From contig NZ_LBIA02000001.1 of the NCBI RefSeq assembly GCF_001006325.2, positions 4,031,501 to 4,095,500 on the forward strand: a DNA stretch of 64,000 bases, in the 5' to 3' direction. Positions 38,948-51,694 of the stretch are shown here, one piece after another; position 1 is the stretch's first letter, and each line of letters starts with the position of its first letter. A model generated the notes under the pieces. The model worked only from the letters and a program-made list of their open reading frames with translations. It was not told where the DNA came from and searched no databases. Position numbers and translations under genes: made by a program. Origin of the DNA: Afipia massiliensis (lineage in GTDB: Bacteria; Pseudomonadota; Alphaproteobacteria; Rhizobiales; Xanthobacteraceae).

Positions 38948-39756
38948 CAGGTAGCTCCAGACGATTTGGCCGATCCAAAATGAACATCGCCGGCGGCGAT
39001 GGCCGTGCGCTTGCCGTCGCGGCCCGCGACGATCAAGCAACCGGTGTCGTCGATGGTCTCGAAGATACCCTCGACAGGCGCTCCGTTCGACTGGATCGAG
39101 ACGGCTTCACCCAAACCGGCCGCGCGCTCCAGCCACAGGCGGCGAATCTCGGAAAAGCCTTTGCCGTTGTCCCAGATCCCGCGGAACTCGGCCCATGAAT
39201 CCGACAAAGCCATGAACAGGTCACCTGCGCTGGCCGTGATCCCGAGCGCGGCAAGCGATGTCGCAGGATAGGGTGTCCCTTCCGGCGCGGAGACCACGTT
39301 GGTTCCCATCCCGACGGCGACGCTCAGACCGCCGCCGATGGTTTCCGCTTCAAGCAGAATACCGGACAGCTTTTCGCCATCCGCCAGAACGTCGTTCGGC
39401 CATTTCAGAAGAAACTCGCCCTTGCCTGCCCCGCCCGATCGCATGCGATATTCCACGCTGACTGCCTGCAACGCCGCTTCAAGCGCGAGACCCGCGGCAA
39501 ATCCCAGCGTCGCCGCGACGGGAGGCTGAACGTCGACCGTCTCAAGAATGGTGGCCGCAAGATTGCCGCGCGGAGATACCCATGCGCGCTGCCGGCGTCC
39601 GCGTCCAGCGGTTTGCTGGTCCGTCACCAGCCAGAGCGGGCCGCGCTCGCCTGCCCGCGCCAGCGCCAGCGCCTCGGCATTGGTCGAACCGATACTGTCG
39701 AACGCCGCGAGACGATAGTTCTGGGCTCTGGCCCGTGGACCGAGCGCGAATGTCAT
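38947..39756 (-). CDS. birA: Biotin-[acetyl-CoA-carboxylase] ligase
   Basis: Attaches biotin to carboxylases. About 269 residues. Family motifs: FDSIGSTNAEAL, QTAGRGRRQRAW and LKWPNDVLADGEKLSG. There is no N-terminal helix-turn-helix, so it is a ligase only and not the biotin operon repressor. The ATG at 39756 lies 1 bp after the nuoN stop; the gene is routinely found there in this order. Confidence 0.94.
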   Translation of the reverse strand: MTFALGPRARAQNYRLAAFDSIGSTNAEALALARAGERGPLWLVTDQQTAGRGRRQRAWVSPRGNLAATILETVDVQPPVAATLGFAAGLALEAALQAVSVEYRMRSGGAGKGEFLLKWPNDVLADGEKLSGILLEAETIGGGLSVAVGMGTNVVSAPEGTPYPATSLAALGITASAGDLFMALSDSWAEFRGIWDNGKGFSEIRRLWLERAAGLGEAVSIQSNGAPVEGIFETIDDTGCLIVAGRDGKRTAIAAGDVHFGSAKSSGAT

Positions 39757-39757
39757 C

Positions 39758-41185
39758 TCAGAACAATGACTTTGCGGCAATCGTGGCCGCGTTCACCAGC
39801 GGTGCGGGATAGACGAAGAACAGCAGGTTGAAGATGCCGGCGAACGCGAGCACCACCCGAAGCTCGACGTGCATCGGCTCCATCGCTTCCTTCGGCTCAT
39901 CGAAGTACATCACCTTGATGATGGTGAGATAGTAGAACGCGCCGACCACGCTGGTCACCACGCCGATCACCGCGAGCGTAAACAGCCCGGCCTTGATCGC
40001 GGCAAGGAAGACATAGAACTTCGCGAAGAACCCGGCGAGCGGCGGAATGCCCGCCAGCGAGAACAGGAACATCGCGAAGAAGAACGCCAGCATCGGATTG
40101 GTGCGGGACAGGCCCGAGAAATCGCTGATCGTCTCGACGGCCTGACCGTTGCGCTTCATGGCGAGGATAATGGCAAAGGTGCCGAGCGTCATGGCGACGT
40201 AGATCGCGATATAGACCAGCACGCCCTGCGCGCCCTGCTCCGTACCGGCTGCAAGACCGACCAGCGCAAAGCCCATGTGACCGATGGACGAATACGCCAT
40301 CAGGCGCTTGATGTTCTTCTGGCCGATGGCCGCGAACGATCCCAGCGCCATCGAGGCGATGGAGACGAACACGATGATCTGCTGCCACTGCGGCACGATG
40401 CCGGGGAACGCGGTGAGCGCCACGCGGGTGAACACGGCGAGCGCGGCGACCTTGGGGGCCGACGCAAAGAACGCGGTCACCGGCGTCGGCGCGCCTTCGT
40501 AAACGTCGGGCGTCCACATGTGGAACGGAACGGCGGACACCTTGAAGCAAAGACCCACAAGCAGGAACACCAGCCCGAACAGCAGGCCGATGTTGCCGCC
40601 CTTCGCCTCGGCTGCAATGCCGGCGAAGCTGATCGTTCCGGTGAAGCCGTAAATCAGCGACGCGCCGTAAAGCAGCATGCCCGACGACAGCGCGCCGAGA
40701 ACGAAATACTTCAGGCCGGCCTCGGTGGACTTGGTGTCGTCGCGATGGCTGGCGGCGACGACGTAGAGCGCAAGGCTCATCAGCTCGAGGCCGAGATAGA
40801 GCATGATCAGATCGGCGGCGGAGATCAGCACCATCATGCCGACGGTGGAGAGCATCACCAGGATCGCGTACTCGAAAATCTTCGCCTGCTCGGCGAGATA
40901 GGCGCGCGACAGGATCAGCGTCACGCCGGAACCGAGCAGCGCCAGGATCTTCAGGAACCGCGCGTAGTCATCGACGATGAAGCTGCCGCCGAAGGTCGTG
41001 AGCTTGCCGCCGGGCAGCCACAGCACCAGGGCGCCCGTGATAACGAGAAGTACAACCGCAAGTCCGGTCACCAGCGACGTCGTCTGCCCGCTGCGAAACG
41101 CGCCCAGCATCAGCAGCGCCATGGCACCGGCCGCAAGCACCAGCTCCGGCAGCACGGGGAGCAGCGAATATCCTGCGAAAGTCAT
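39758..41185 (-). CDS. nuoN: NADH dehydrogenase I subunit N
   Basis: Antiporter-like membrane subunit of complex I, one of three proton channels in the arm. 475 residues and about 14 membrane helices. The Mrp-type core is recognised by LGLELMSLALYVV, the Lys-bearing TM region SAVPFHMWTPDVYEGAPTPVTAF and MAYSSIGHMGFALVG. It is the last nuo gene, 16 bp after nuoM. Confidence 0.97.
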   Translation of the reverse strand: MTFAGYSLLPVLPELVLAAGAMALLMLGAFRSGQTTSLVTGLAVVLLVITGALVLWLPGGKLTTFGGSFIVDDYARFLKILALLGSGVTLILSRAYLAEQAKIFEYAILVMLSTVGMMVLISAADLIMLYLGLELMSLALYVVAASHRDDTKSTEAGLKYFVLGALSSGMLLYGASLIYGFTGTISFAGIAAEAKGGNIGLLFGLVFLLVGLCFKVSAVPFHMWTPDVYEGAPTPVTAFFASAPKVAALAVFTRVALTAFPGIVPQWQQIIVFVSIASMALGSFAAIGQKNIKRLMAYSSIGHMGFALVGLAAGTEQGAQGVLVYIAIYVAMTLGTFAIILAMKRNGQAVETISDFSGLSRTNPMLAFFFAMFLFSLAGIPPLAGFFAKFYVFLAAIKAGLFTLAVIGVVTSVVGAFYYLTIIKVMYFDEPKEAMEPMHVELRVVLAFAGIFNLLFFVYPAPLVNAATIAAKSLF

Positions 41186-41200
41186 AAGCCGATCCCGTTG

Positions 41201-42709
41201 TTATTGAACCAGCGCCGCCGCTTTCACGGCGGTGATGGCAGTGTTGTAATTATTGACAAGCTGCTGCACCGACGCCGCCGACATATTGAGCACCGGCTGC
41301 GGATACACGCCAAAAAGAATGGTGAGGAACACCAGCGGAGCGAGAATGATCCCTTCCCGCAGCGTCAGATCCTTGATGCCTGCAAGAGCCGGCTTGTCCA
41401 TCACGCCGAACACCACCTTGCGATACAACCAAAGCGCATAGGCCGCCGACAGAATGACGCCCAGCGTCGCGACCGTCGCGGTCGGGATGCTGACCTTGAA
41501 GGTGCCGATCAGCGTGAGGAATTCGCCGACGAAGCCCGAAGTGCCCGGCAAGCCGACATTGGCCATGGTGAACACCATGAAGACAAGCGCGTAAAGCGGC
41601 ATCCGGTTCACGAGGCCGCCATAGGCGGCGATCTCGCGGGTATGCAGCCGGTCGTAGACAACGCCGACGCAGAGAAACAGCGCGCCCGACACGATGCCGT
41701 GCGAGATCATCTGGAACACGCCTCCGGCGATGCCCTGTGTGGTGCCGGCGAAGATGCCCATGGTGACGAAGCCCATGTGAGCCACCGACGAGTAAGCGAT
41801 CAGCTTTTTGATGTCCTCCTGCATCAGCGCGACCAGCGACGTGTAGACGATCGCGATCACGGACAAGGAGAAGACCAGCGGCGCGAAGTCATACGACGCC
41901 AGCGGGAACATGGGCAGCGAGAAACGGAGGAAGCCGTAGCCGCCCATCTTCAGCAGGATCGCGGCCAGCACAACGGAGCCCGCGGTCGGCGCTTCGACGT
42001 GCGCGTCCGGCAGCCAGGTGTGAACCGGCCACATCGGCATCTTCACCGCGAACGAGGCGAAGAACGCCAGCCACGCCCATGTCTGCAGGCTGCGCGGCAC
42101 CGCAGTGTTCATCAGCGTCGGAATGTCCGTGGTCCCGGCGTTGAGATACAGCGCCATGATGGCAAGCAGCATCAGCACCGAGCCGAGCAGCGTGTAGAGG
42201 AAGAACTTGAAGCTGGCATAGACCCGGCGCGGGCCGCCCCACACGCCGATGATCAGGAACATCGGAATGAGGCCGCCTTCGAAGAACAGGTAGAACAGCA
42301 CCAGATCGAGCGCGGAGAACGTGCCGACCATCAGCGTTTCGAGAAACAGAAACGCCATCATGTATTCGCGAACGCGCACCGTCACCGACTTCCAGCTTGC
42401 GAGAATGCAGAACGGCATCAGCGCGGTGGTCAGGATCACGAACGGCAGCGAAATGCCGTCGACGCCCATGTGATAAGTGATGGTGTTGGCGAGCCACGGC
42501 GCCTTCTCGACGAACTGGAAGCCGGGATTCGACGCATCGAACCGCATCACCAGAATAAGCGACACCGCGAAGGTGATGATCGTGGTCCAGAGTGCGATCC
42601 AGCGTGCATTGCCGCGCGCCGCCTCGTCATCGCCGCGGCTGAGATAAATCAGGATCGCGCCGACGACCGGCAGGAACGTAACAACGGAAAGGATGGGCCA
42701 GGTTGTCAT
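41201..42709 (-). CDS. nuoM: NADH dehydrogenase I subunit M
   Basis: Antiporter-like proton channel subunit of complex I. 502 residues and about 14 helices. Characteristic segments are [40 protein letters not shown] and [15 protein letters not shown]. The ATG at 42709 shares one base with the nuoL stop (TAATG). Confidence 0.97.
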   Translation of the reverse strand: MTTWPILSVVTFLPVVGAILIYLSRGDDEAARGNARWIALWTTIITFAVSLILVMRFDASNPGFQFVEKAPWLANTITYHMGVDGISLPFVILTTALMPFCILASWKSVTVRVREYMMAFLFLETLMVGTFSALDLVLFYLFFEGGLIPMFLIIGVWGGPRRVYASFKFFLYTLLGSVLMLLAIMALYLNAGTTDIPTLMNTAVPRSLQTWAWLAFFASFAVKMPMWPVHTWLPDAHVEAPTAGSVVLAAILLKMGGYGFLRFSLPMFPLASYDFAPLVFSLSVIAIVYTSLVALMQEDIKKLIAYSSVAHMGFVTMGIFAGTTQGIAGGVFQMISHGIVSGALFLCVGVVYDRLHTREIAAYGGLVNRMPLYALVFMVFTMANVGLPGTSGFVGEFLTLIGTFKVSIPTATVATLGVILSAAYALWLYRKVVFGVMDKPALAGIKDLTLREGIILAPLVFLTILFGVYPQPVLNMSAASVQQLVNNYNTAITAVKAAALVQ

Positions 42710-44784
42710 TATTGGCCCCCGAGACCGAATATGAACCACGTGATGAGACCGGCTGCACCGATCAGCATCGCGAAGGCGTAGTGATAGAGATAACCGGTTT
42801 GCAGGCGGACCACATTGCGCGTCACGTCAAGCACGCGCGCCGACACGCCGTCAGGCCCGAAGCCGTCGATAACGAAACCGTCGCCCTTCTTCCAGAGGAA
42901 CCGGCCGAGCCACTTTGTCGGACGCACGAAGATGAAATCGTACAACTCGTCGAAGTACCACTTGTTGAGCAGGAAGCGGTACATGCCCGGATGCTGGGTC
43001 GCGAGTTCGACCGGCAGATAGGGCTTGCGGATGTAGAACAGCCACGAGACGACGAACCCGACCACCATCATCACCGTCGGCAGGAAGGCAATCATCGCCG
43101 GGATGTGATGCATCTCATCGATGATCTTCGGGTGGTTCTTCAGCGACTCGCGGAAGAACTCTCCGATCCCGTGTCCGGCGAACAGCTCCTTGAACGGGAA
43201 GCCCGCGAGGATAGAGCCCGCGGCCAACACGCCGAGGGGGATCAGCATCGTATAGGGACTCTCGTGTGCGGCCTCATAATGCTTCTTGTCGTGCGGCTCG
43301 CCATGGAACGTCTTGAAGATCAGGCGCCATGAATAGAACGACGTCAGGCCCGCGGCGATCACGGTGCAAAGGAAGCCATAAAGCGCAAACGGATTCTGCG
43401 CGACGAAGGCGGACTCGATGATCGCGTCCTTGGAGAAATAACCCGCCGTCAGCGGAAAACCCGTCAGCGCCAGCGTGCCGACCACCATCGTGATGTAGGT
43501 GAACGGGATCTTGTCCTTCAGGCCACCCATGGCGCGGATGTCCTGCTCGTGATGCATCGCGACGATCACCGAGCCAGAGCCCAAGAATAAAAGCGCCTTG
43601 AAGAACGCGTGCGTGAACAGATGGAACATCCCGACCGAGTAAGCGCCCGCGCCCATCGCCACGAACATGTAGCCAAGCTGCGAACAGGTCGAATACGCAA
43701 CGATGCGCTTGATGTCGTTCTGCACGAGGCCGACGGTGGCCGCGAACAGCGCGGTGGTCGCGCCGATCAGCATCACGGCGGCCTGCGCATTCGGCGCAAG
43801 TTCGAACAGCGGCGACAGACGAGCCACCATGAACACGCCGGCGGTGACCATCGTCGCGGCGTGGATCAGCGCGGACACCGGCGTCGGGCCTTCCATGGCG
43901 TCCGGCAACCAGGTGTGCAGTAGGAACTGCGCGGACTTGCCCATCGCGCCCATGAACAGCAGCAGGCAGGTCAGCGTCAGCGCGTCGACATCCCAGCCGA
44001 AGAAGTGAATGGTCTTGCCGGTCAGGCCGGGGGCAGCGGCGAAGATCGTGTCGAAGTCGGTCGATCCCACCAGCATGAAGACCGCGAAGATGCCGAGCGC
44101 GAAGCCGAAGTCGCCGACGCGGTTGACGACGAAAGCCTTGATCGCGGCGGCGTTCGCCGACGGCTTCTGGTACCAGAAGCCGATCAGCAGGTAGCTCGCG
44201 AGGCCCACGCCTTCCCAGCCGAAGAACAGTTGCACAAGGTTGTCCGCCGTCACCAGCATCAGCATCGCGAAGGTGAACAGCGACAGATAAGCCATGAACC
44301 GGGGACGGTTCGGATCTTCGTGCATGTAGCCGATTGAATACAGATGCACGAGCGACGACACGGAGGTGACGACGACCAGCATCACCGCGGTCAGCGTATC
44401 GACACGCAGCGCCCAGTTGACGACGAGGTCGCCGGAGCCGATCCAGGTGAACAGCTGAACGCGGGCGTCATGATGCAGGAAACCGACATCGACCAGCGCC
44501 ATCCATGACAGCGCGGCGGAAATCAGCAGCAGCGCCGTCGTGATGACTTCCGCTGCGCGCGAGCCCGCCGCCGGCGGCTCGACCGGGCCATGATCGTCAT
44601 GTCCGTGGGCGTCGTGGTCATCATGGGCTGCGTGCGCGTGAGCCGCGCCGTGACCGTCATGCCCATGACCATGGGCATGATCCATCTCGTCGCCGCTCGG
44701 ATTGCGCGCATGTGCGCCATAGATCGCAACAGCGCCCGCAATGAGCGCGCCGATGAGCGGCAGGAAAACAATAGCTTGAATCAT
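42709..44784 (-). CDS. nuoL: NADH dehydrogenase I subunit L with His-rich insertion
   Basis: Distal antiporter-like subunit with the long lateral helix of complex I. 691 residues. Core segments are [40 protein letters not shown] and [16 protein letters not shown]. Unusually, residues 36-65, just after the first membrane segment, hold 12 histidines in an Asp/Gly/Ala/His-only loop. This resembles metal-buffering His loops of transporters; its role here is unknown. Confidence 0.96.
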   Translation of the reverse strand: MIQAIVFLPLIGALIAGAVAIYGAHARNPSGDEMDHAHGHGHDGHGAAHAHAAHDDHDAHGHDDHGPVEPPAAGSRAAEVITTALLLISAALSWMALVDVGFLHHDARVQLFTWIGSGDLVVNWALRVDTLTAVMLVVVTSVSSLVHLYSIGYMHEDPNRPRFMAYLSLFTFAMLMLVTADNLVQLFFGWEGVGLASYLLIGFWYQKPSANAAAIKAFVVNRVGDFGFALGIFAVFMLVGSTDFDTIFAAAPGLTGKTIHFFGWDVDALTLTCLLLFMGAMGKSAQFLLHTWLPDAMEGPTPVSALIHAATMVTAGVFMVARLSPLFELAPNAQAAVMLIGATTALFAATVGLVQNDIKRIVAYSTCSQLGYMFVAMGAGAYSVGMFHLFTHAFFKALLFLGSGSVIVAMHHEQDIRAMGGLKDKIPFTYITMVVGTLALTGFPLTAGYFSKDAIIESAFVAQNPFALYGFLCTVIAAGLTSFYSWRLIFKTFHGEPHDKKHYEAAHESPYTMLIPLGVLAAGSILAGFPFKELFAGHGIGEFFRESLKNHPKIIDEMHHIPAMIAFLPTVMMVVGFVVSWLFYIRKPYLPVELATQHPGMYRFLLNKWYFDELYDFIFVRPTKWLGRFLWKKGDGFVIDGFGPDGVSARVLDVTRNVVRLQTGYLYHYAFAMLIGAAGLITWFIFGLGGQ

Positions 44785-44792
44785 TGTCCCTA

Positions 44793-45101
44793 TCAGCCCT
44801 TCATCAGATTGATGTCCTCGACCGCAATCGATCCCCGATTGCGGAAGAACACCACCAGCACGGCAAGACCGATCGCGGCTTCTGCCGCGGCGACCGTCAA
44901 CACCAGCAACGCGAATACCTGCCCGACGATGTCGCCGAGAAACGCCGAGAACGCCACGAGGTTGATGTTCACGGCGAGCAGAATGAGTTCGATCGACATC
45001 AGGATGACGATGACGTTCTTCCGGTTGAGGAAGATGCCGAGAATGCCCAGCGTGAACAGGATCGCCGCAACGGCGAGATAATGACCGAGGCCGATCGTCA
45101 T
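44793..45101 (-). CDS. nuoK: NADH dehydrogenase I subunit K
   Basis: Small membrane subunit with three helices and two buried glutamates needed for proton transfer. 102 residues. The glutamates are in [17 protein letters not shown] and [13 protein letters not shown]. The ATG at 45101 overlaps the nuoJ stop by 4 bp (ATGA). Confidence 0.97.
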   Translation of the reverse strand: MTIGLGHYLAVAAILFTLGILGIFLNRKNVIVILMSIELILLAVNINLVAFSAFLGDIVGQVFALLVLTVAAAEAAIGLAVLVVFFRNRGSIAVEDINLMKG

Positions 45102-45736
45102 TTCACCCACTCCCCGGAATCCGCATCCTGCAAGCCCTGCCCCACGGCGACCTTGCGGACATCCATCGCCGCCGCCTTGGTGCGGGCGTTCTGCACGTTG
45201 ATGTCCTGCCGCTTCACCTTCGGCTTGTGCCGCAGCGTGAGCACGATGGCGCCGATCATGGCGACCAGCAGGATCAGCCCCGACAACTGGAAGTAAGGCA
45301 GATACTTCGTGTACAGCACGAGGCCGAGCGCCTCGGTGTTGCTGACGCCGCTAGGGATCGGCGACGTGATCGCCTTCGCGATATTCGGGTTCAAGACCCA
45401 GCCGCCCGCAACCAGCAGCAGTTCCGCGAGGAACACGGCGCCGATCAAGAGGCCGAACGGCAGATAGTCGATGAAGCCCTGCCGCAGTTCGGCGAAGTCC
45501 ACATCGAGCATCATGATGACGAAGAGGAACAGCACCGCGACCGCGCCGACATAGACCACGATCAGGATCATCGCGAGGAATTCCGCCCCGAGCAGCATGA
45601 ACAGTCCGGCTGCGTTCACAAACGCCAGGATCAGGAACAGCACCGAATGCACAGGGTTGCGCGAGGTCACGACCATGACCGCTGACGCCACGCAGACGCC
45701 GGCAAACAGATAGAAGAAGAGCGCTGGACCGATCAT
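45098..45736 (-). CDS. nuoJ: NADH dehydrogenase I subunit J
   Basis: Membrane subunit with five helices; helix 3 contains the hinge that links quinone reduction to proton pumping ([19 protein letters not shown]). 212 residues. The C-terminal 40 residues are a polar tail. It overlaps nuoK and lies 9 bp after nuoI. Confidence 0.96.
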   Translation of the reverse strand: MIGPALFFYLFAGVCVASAVMVVTSRNPVHSVLFLILAFVNAAGLFMLLGAEFLAMILIVVYVGAVAVLFLFVIMMLDVDFAELRQGFIDYLPFGLLIGAVFLAELLLVAGGWVLNPNIAKAITSPIPSGVSNTEALGLVLYTKYLPYFQLSGLILLVAMIGAIVLTLRHKPKVKRQDINVQNARTKAAAMDVRKVAVGQGLQDADSGEWVK

Positions 45737-45745
45737 ACCCTCACC

Positions 45746-46234
45746 TCACCGGTACGGCGCGTCGAGTTCGATGCTTTTCGCAATCTCACGCTCCCAGCGG
45801 TCACCGTTAGCGAGCAGTCTCGCCTTGTCATAATAAAGTTCCTCGCGCGTTTCCGTCGCGAATTCGAAATTCGGACCTTCGACGATGGCGTCGACCGGAC
45901 ATGCCTCCTGGCAAAGTCCGCAATAGATGCACTTCACCATGTCGATGTCGTAGCGCACCGTGCGGCGCGTGCCGTCGTTGCGGCGCGGACCGGCCTCGAT
46001 GGTGATGGCCTGTGCCGGACAGATCGCCTCGCACAGCTTGCAGGCGATGCAGCGTTCCTCACCGTTCGGATAACGGCGCAGCGCATGCTCGCCACGGAAG
46101 CGCGGCGAGATCGGTCCCTTCTCGAAGGGGTAGTTCAGCGTCGGCTTCGGCTTGAAGAAGTAGCGCATGGCGAGAATGAACGCCGAGACGAACTCTTTCA
46201 GCAGAAGTGAATTGGCTGTGCTTGCTATGCCCAT
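45746..46234 (-). CDS. nuoI: NADH dehydrogenase I subunit I
   Basis: Peripheral-arm subunit that holds the two [4Fe-4S] clusters N6a and N6b. 162 residues from the ATG at 46234. Cluster motifs: [12 protein letters not shown] and [12 protein letters not shown], each with the fourth Cys serving the other cluster. The upstream frame to 46258 would overlap the intergenic spacer and has no family match. Confidence 0.97.
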   Translation of the reverse strand: MGIASTANSLLLKEFVSAFILAMRYFFKPKPTLNYPFEKGPISPRFRGEHALRRYPNGEERCIACKLCEAICPAQAITIEAGPRRNDGTRRTVRYDIDMVKCIYCGLCQEACPVDAIVEGPNFEFATETREELYYDKARLLANGDRWEREIAKSIELDAPYR

Positions 46235-46244
46235 GACGACGACC

Positions 46245-47285
46245 TCATTTCGGAGCAAGCCCCCCGAATTGCAAAACAGCGGCGACGATCACAACCATCG
46301 CCAGCGACAACGGCAGAAACACCTTCCAGCCCAGCCGCATGAGCTGGTCGTAGCGGTAGCGCGGCACAATCGCCTTCGCCATCGCGAACAGGAAGAACAT
46401 GAAGAACAGTTTCAGCACGAACCAGATGACGCCCGGCACCCAGGTGAACGGCGCGAACGGGATCGGCGACAGCCAGCCGCCGAGGAACAGGATCGTCGCC
46501 AGCGCGCACATGGTGCAGATGGCGACATACTCGCCGAGCATGAACAGCAGGTACGGCGTCGAGCCGTATTCGGTCATGAAGCCGGCGACCAGTTCCGATT
46601 CCGCTTCGACCAGGTCGAACGGCGGACGATTGGTTTCCGCCAGCGCCGAAACGTAGAAAATCACGAACATCGGGAACAGCGGCAGCCAGTACCAGCCGAG
46701 AATACCGAGCTTGGTGTCCTGTGCGGCGACCACCGCCGTCAGGTTCAACGAACCGGCGCACAGCAACACGGTGATGATGACGAATCCGATGGAGACTTCA
46801 TACGACACCATTTGCGCGGCGGAGCGAAGTGCGGCGAGGAACGGATACTTCGAGTTCGACGACCAGCCGGCCATGATGATGCCGTAGATCGACAGTGACG
46901 AGATCGCGAAGATGTAGAGGACGCCGACATTGATGTCGGCGATCACCCAGTTGAGATTGACGGGGATCACCGCCCACGCCGCCAGCGCCAGTACGCACGT
47001 CACCAGTGGCGCGAGCAGGAACACGGCCTTGTTCGCGCCGTCCGGAATCGTTGGTTCCTTGAGCACGAACTTCAGCAAGTCCGCGAAGGATTGCAGCAGG
47101 CCCCACGGTCCGACCACGTTGGGGCCGCGCCGGATCTGCACAGCCGCCCAGATCTTTCGGTCGGCCAGCAGGATGTAGGCAATCCCAACCAGCAGCAGCA
47201 CGAGCAGCAGCACGCTCTGCGCGACCATGATGATCAGCGGCCACAAAATGCCAGTCCACAACTCGCTTGCGAAAAATTCGGTCAT
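46245..47285 (-). CDS. nuoH: NADH dehydrogenase I subunit H
   Basis: Membrane subunit that forms the quinone-binding entry together with NuoB and NuoD. 346 residues and eight helices. Family segments are [21 protein letters not shown] and the cytoplasmic loop [22 protein letters not shown], with its conserved glutamates. Confidence 0.97.
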   Translation of the reverse strand: MTEFFASELWTGILWPLIIMVAQSVLLLVLLLVGIAYILLADRKIWAAVQIRRGPNVVGPWGLLQSFADLLKFVLKEPTIPDGANKAVFLLAPLVTCVLALAAWAVIPVNLNWVIADINVGVLYIFAISSLSIYGIIMAGWSSNSKYPFLAALRSAAQMVSYEVSIGFVIITVLLCAGSLNLTAVVAAQDTKLGILGWYWLPLFPMFVIFYVSALAETNRPPFDLVEAESELVAGFMTEYGSTPYLLFMLGEYVAICTMCALATILFLGGWLSPIPFAPFTWVPGVIWFVLKLFFMFFLFAMAKAIVPRYRYDQLMRLGWKVFLPLSLAMVVIVAAVLQFGGLAPK

Positions 47286-47295
47286 CGGATCACGC

Positions 47296-49376
47296 TCACT
47301 CCGCCGCCGTCAGCATTTGCCCGGAGGCGAGCTTCGAACATTCGGCCATCACCGCGGACGCCCGCGTAATGGGATTGGTCAGGTAGAAATCCTGGACGGC
47401 GCTCTTGAATGCGCCCTTCTCGACCGAACCGCCACGCGCCGCAAGCGCTTTCACGCCCGCCGCGTCGCCCGCCTCGATCTGGTCGATCCGCATCAGATGC
47501 GGCACCGCCTTGAAGATCGCCTGCCGCAACTGCGCCAGCGAGTCATAAGGCAGCTTCTTGCCGACAGCTTCCGAGAGAGCGCGGATGATTGCCCAATCCT
47601 CGCGCGCATCGCCCGGCGGGAACGCGGCGCGGTTGGCCATCTGCACACGGCCCTCGGTGTTGACGTAGATGCCGGCCTTCTCGGTATAGGCAGCGCCCGG
47701 CAGGATCACGTCGGCGCGGTGCGCGCCCTTGTCGCCGTGGGTGCCGATGTAAACCACGAAGGTGCCGTCCGCCGGATTGATGTCGTCGGCGCCCAGCGAG
47801 AACAGCACGTCGAGCGTGCCGAACGTGGTCATCTGCGCCACCGTCAGACTTCCCGGGCCCTGCGCGAAACCGATGTCGAGCGCGCCGACCTGCGACGCCG
47901 CCTTGTGGAGCACGGCAAAACCGTTCCAGCCGTCCTTGAGCGCGCCGAAGTCCGCAGCGAGCTTCGCCGTCAGCGCCAGCGCGGCGACGCCGTCGTGGCG
48001 TGCAGCCACACCCGCGCCGACCAGCACGATCGGATTCTTCGCCCCCTTCAGCACGTCGGCGAAGGAATGCTTGCCCGCGGCCAGATCGGTCAGCGTGTCG
48101 GTGCCGGCACCGAGATGCTCGTAGTCATAGGTGAGATCGGCCTTGTCGCCGATCACGCCGATCTTGAGCGCACCGGTGCGCCAGCGCTTGCGGATGCGCG
48201 CGTTGAGCACGGCCGCTTCCTTGCGCGGATTGGAGCCGACGATCAGCAATGCATCCGCCTGCTCGATGCCGGCGATGGTCGGATTGAAGATGTAGGACGC
48301 ACGACCGGCTTTCGGATCGAATGCCGCGCCATCCTGGGTGGCGACATTGGTCGAGCCGAACTTGCTCATCAGGTCCTTGAGCGCGAACATGTCCTCGACG
48401 GCGGCGAGATCGCCCGCAATCGCGCCGATGCGCACGCCGTGCAGCGGTGCAGTCTTCGCAGCAATCGCGGCAAACGCTTCGGACCACGACGCCGCGCGCA
48501 GCTTGCCGTTCTCGCGGATATACGGCCGGTCGAGGCGCTGCGTGCGCAGGCCATCGACGATGTGGCGCGTCTTGTCGGAGATCCACTCCTCGTTCACGTT
48601 CTCATTGATGCGCGGCAGAATGCGCATCACTTCGCGGCCGCGCGTATCGACTCGGATCGCCGAGCCGACCGCATCCATCACGTCGACGGACTGGGTCTTG
48701 CCGAGCTCCCACGGACGCGCCGCGAACGCATAAGGCTTCGAGGTCAGCGCGCCCACGGGGCAGATGTCGACAAGGTTGCCCTGCAACTCCGACGTCAATG
48801 CGCTCTCGAGATAGGTCGTGATCTCGACGTCTTCGCCGCGGCCGGTCAGGCCCATTTCCGGCACGCCGCAGACTTCGGTGGTGAAACGGACACAGCGCGT
48901 GCACTGGATGCAGCGGGTCATCGAGGTCTTCACCAGCGCGCCGATGTACTTGTCTTCCACCGCGCGCTTGTTCTCGGCGAAACGGCTGGTATCGACACCG
49001 TAACCCATCGCCTGATCCTGCAGATCGCACTCGCCGCCCTGATCGCAGATCGGGCAATCCAGCGGATGGTTGATCAGCAGGAATTCCATCACGCCTTCGC
49101 GTGCCTTCTTCACCATCGGCGATTTGGTCTTGATCGCCGGCAGTTCGCCATTCGGCCCGGGACGGCAATCGCGCACACCCCATGCGCAGCTTGCCACCGG
49201 CTTCGGCGAACCCGCGACCTCGACGAGGCACATGCGGCAGTTGCCGGCGATGGAAAGACGCTCGTGATAGCAGAAGCGCGGAATTTCAGCGCCAGCCGCC
49301 TCACACGCCTGCAACAGCGTGTACTCGCCCGGAACGTCGATCTCTTTGCCGTCGATGAGAATTTTGGTCATCGCCA

Positions 49377-49377
<1 letters not shown>
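47296..49377 (-). CDS. nuoG: NADH dehydrogenase I subunit G
   Basis: Largest peripheral subunit. 693 residues, the short alphaproteobacterial/mitochondrial type. An N-terminal ferredoxin domain binds [2Fe-2S] ([18 protein letters not shown]), then a His/Cys [4Fe-4S] ([20 protein letters not shown]) and a third cluster in [18 protein letters not shown]. The rest is a molybdopterin-oxidoreductase-like fold without cofactor. The ATG shares one base with the nuoF stop (TAATG). A start two codons later is possible. Confidence 0.97.
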
Positions 49378-50702
<1,325 letters not shown>

Positions 50703-50712
50703 AGTCGCTACC

Positions 50713-50892
50713 TTAAGACCCTGAACGCTTGGATTGCTGATACGCGAGCCCGCCCGCCATCGTTCCGAACCCGATGGCCCAGAACACGGCTGACTGAAGC
50801 TCGGTCTTCAAGATGTAAAAATTCAGCACGAAGATGAACACCGCCGCGCAAACGGCGTGAAAAGCGATATGTTTGAGAAGCTGTGTGCTCAT
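50713..50892 (-). CDS. 59-residue membrane protein between nuoE and nuoF
   Basis: Begins [19 protein letters not shown] and ends QQSKRSGS. Two short hydrophobic segments are visible: [17 protein letters not shown] and [17 protein letters not shown]. The ATG overlaps the nuoE stop by 4 bp (ATGA), and it ends 10 bp before nuoF, so it is almost certainly translated with the operon. It is not one of the 14 core subunits. It may be a small accessory or assembly protein of complex I; I do not recognise it. Confidence 0.8.
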   Translation of the reverse strand: MSTQLLKHIAFHAVCAAVFIFVLNFYILKTELQSAVFWAIGFGTMAGGLAYQQSKRSGS

Positions 50893-51659
50893 GATGCGCC
50901 TTTCGGTGGTTTTGTCGCGGTCGCATCGCCCATCGGCGGCTTCGGCGACGGACGCTCTTGCACGTTCGCGGACTCGGTCTGCTTCTTGGACTCGGCATCC
51001 GTCAGAACCGGCTTGTTCGGTGCTGACGCACTTCCCTTGTTATCGTTGTCGGCGTCCGACGTGAGCGAGGTCAGCCCGGTCACGGGCGCGGCAAACTGGC
51101 GGTCGATCTGCGGACCGGGCTTCGGCGGATTGCCCGAGGCGAAGCCGTCGAGCACCTTGTTCAGACTTTCCGGCGTCAGATCCTCGTAGGTGTCCTTCCA
51201 GATCATCACCATGGGGGCGTTCACACAGGCGCCGAGGCACTCGACCTCTTCCCAGCTGAAATTGCCGTCAGCCGAGACGTGGAACGGATCGTGATGAATC
51301 CGGTTCTTGCAAACCTCGATCAGATCCTTCGAGCCGCGCAGCATGCACGGCGTCGTGCCGCAGACCTGCACGTGCGCCTTCTTGCCCACCGGCTCGAGCT
51401 GGAACATCGTGTAGAAGGTCGCGATTTCCAGCACGCGGATGTAGGGCATCTCGAGGAGGTCGGCGACCGCGCGGATCGCAACTTCCGATACCCAGCCCTC
51501 GTGCTGTTCCTGAACGCGCCACAGGATCGGGATCACCGCCGAGGCCTGACGGCCGGGTGGATACTTCGCGATCTGGGCTTTCGCCCACGTCAGATTCTCC
51601 GCGCTGAACGCGAAGCTGGTGGGCTGCTTTTCTTTCGGGGCCAAACGGCGGACGGCCAT
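50889..51659 (-). CDS. nuoE: NADH dehydrogenase I subunit E with long C-terminal tail
   Basis: Thioredoxin-fold subunit that holds the N1a [2Fe-2S] cluster with Cys100, Cys105, Cys141 and Cys145 (CGTTPC and CLGAC). 256 residues. The family core ends near residue 177; the remaining 80 are low-complexity Ser/Thr/Lys/Pro. It is 35 bp downstream of the FkbM gene. Confidence 0.95.
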   Translation of the reverse strand: MAVRRLAPKEKQPTSFAFSAENLTWAKAQIAKYPPGRQASAVIPILWRVQEQHEGWVSEVAIRAVADLLEMPYIRVLEIATFYTMFQLEPVGKKAHVQVCGTTPCMLRGSKDLIEVCKNRIHHDPFHVSADGNFSWEEVECLGACVNAPMVMIWKDTYEDLTPESLNKVLDGFASGNPPKPGPQIDRQFAAPVTGLTSLTSDADNDNKGSASAPNKPVLTDAESKKQTESANVQERPSPKPPMGDATATKPPKGAS

Positions 51660-51694
51660 CGTTTAAATCTTTCGGTCTTTCATTGCGCCACTTC

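Noticed and set aside
39869..42781. 970-residue plus-strand frame opposite nuoN and nuoM
   Set aside because: Arg/His/Asp/Glu-rich translation with no family features; it is the antisense shadow of two well-supported subunits in GC-rich DNA. The long plus-strand frames opposite dnaE (26645-29044), nuoG (47227-49497) and lon (60872-63073) were rejected for the same reason.
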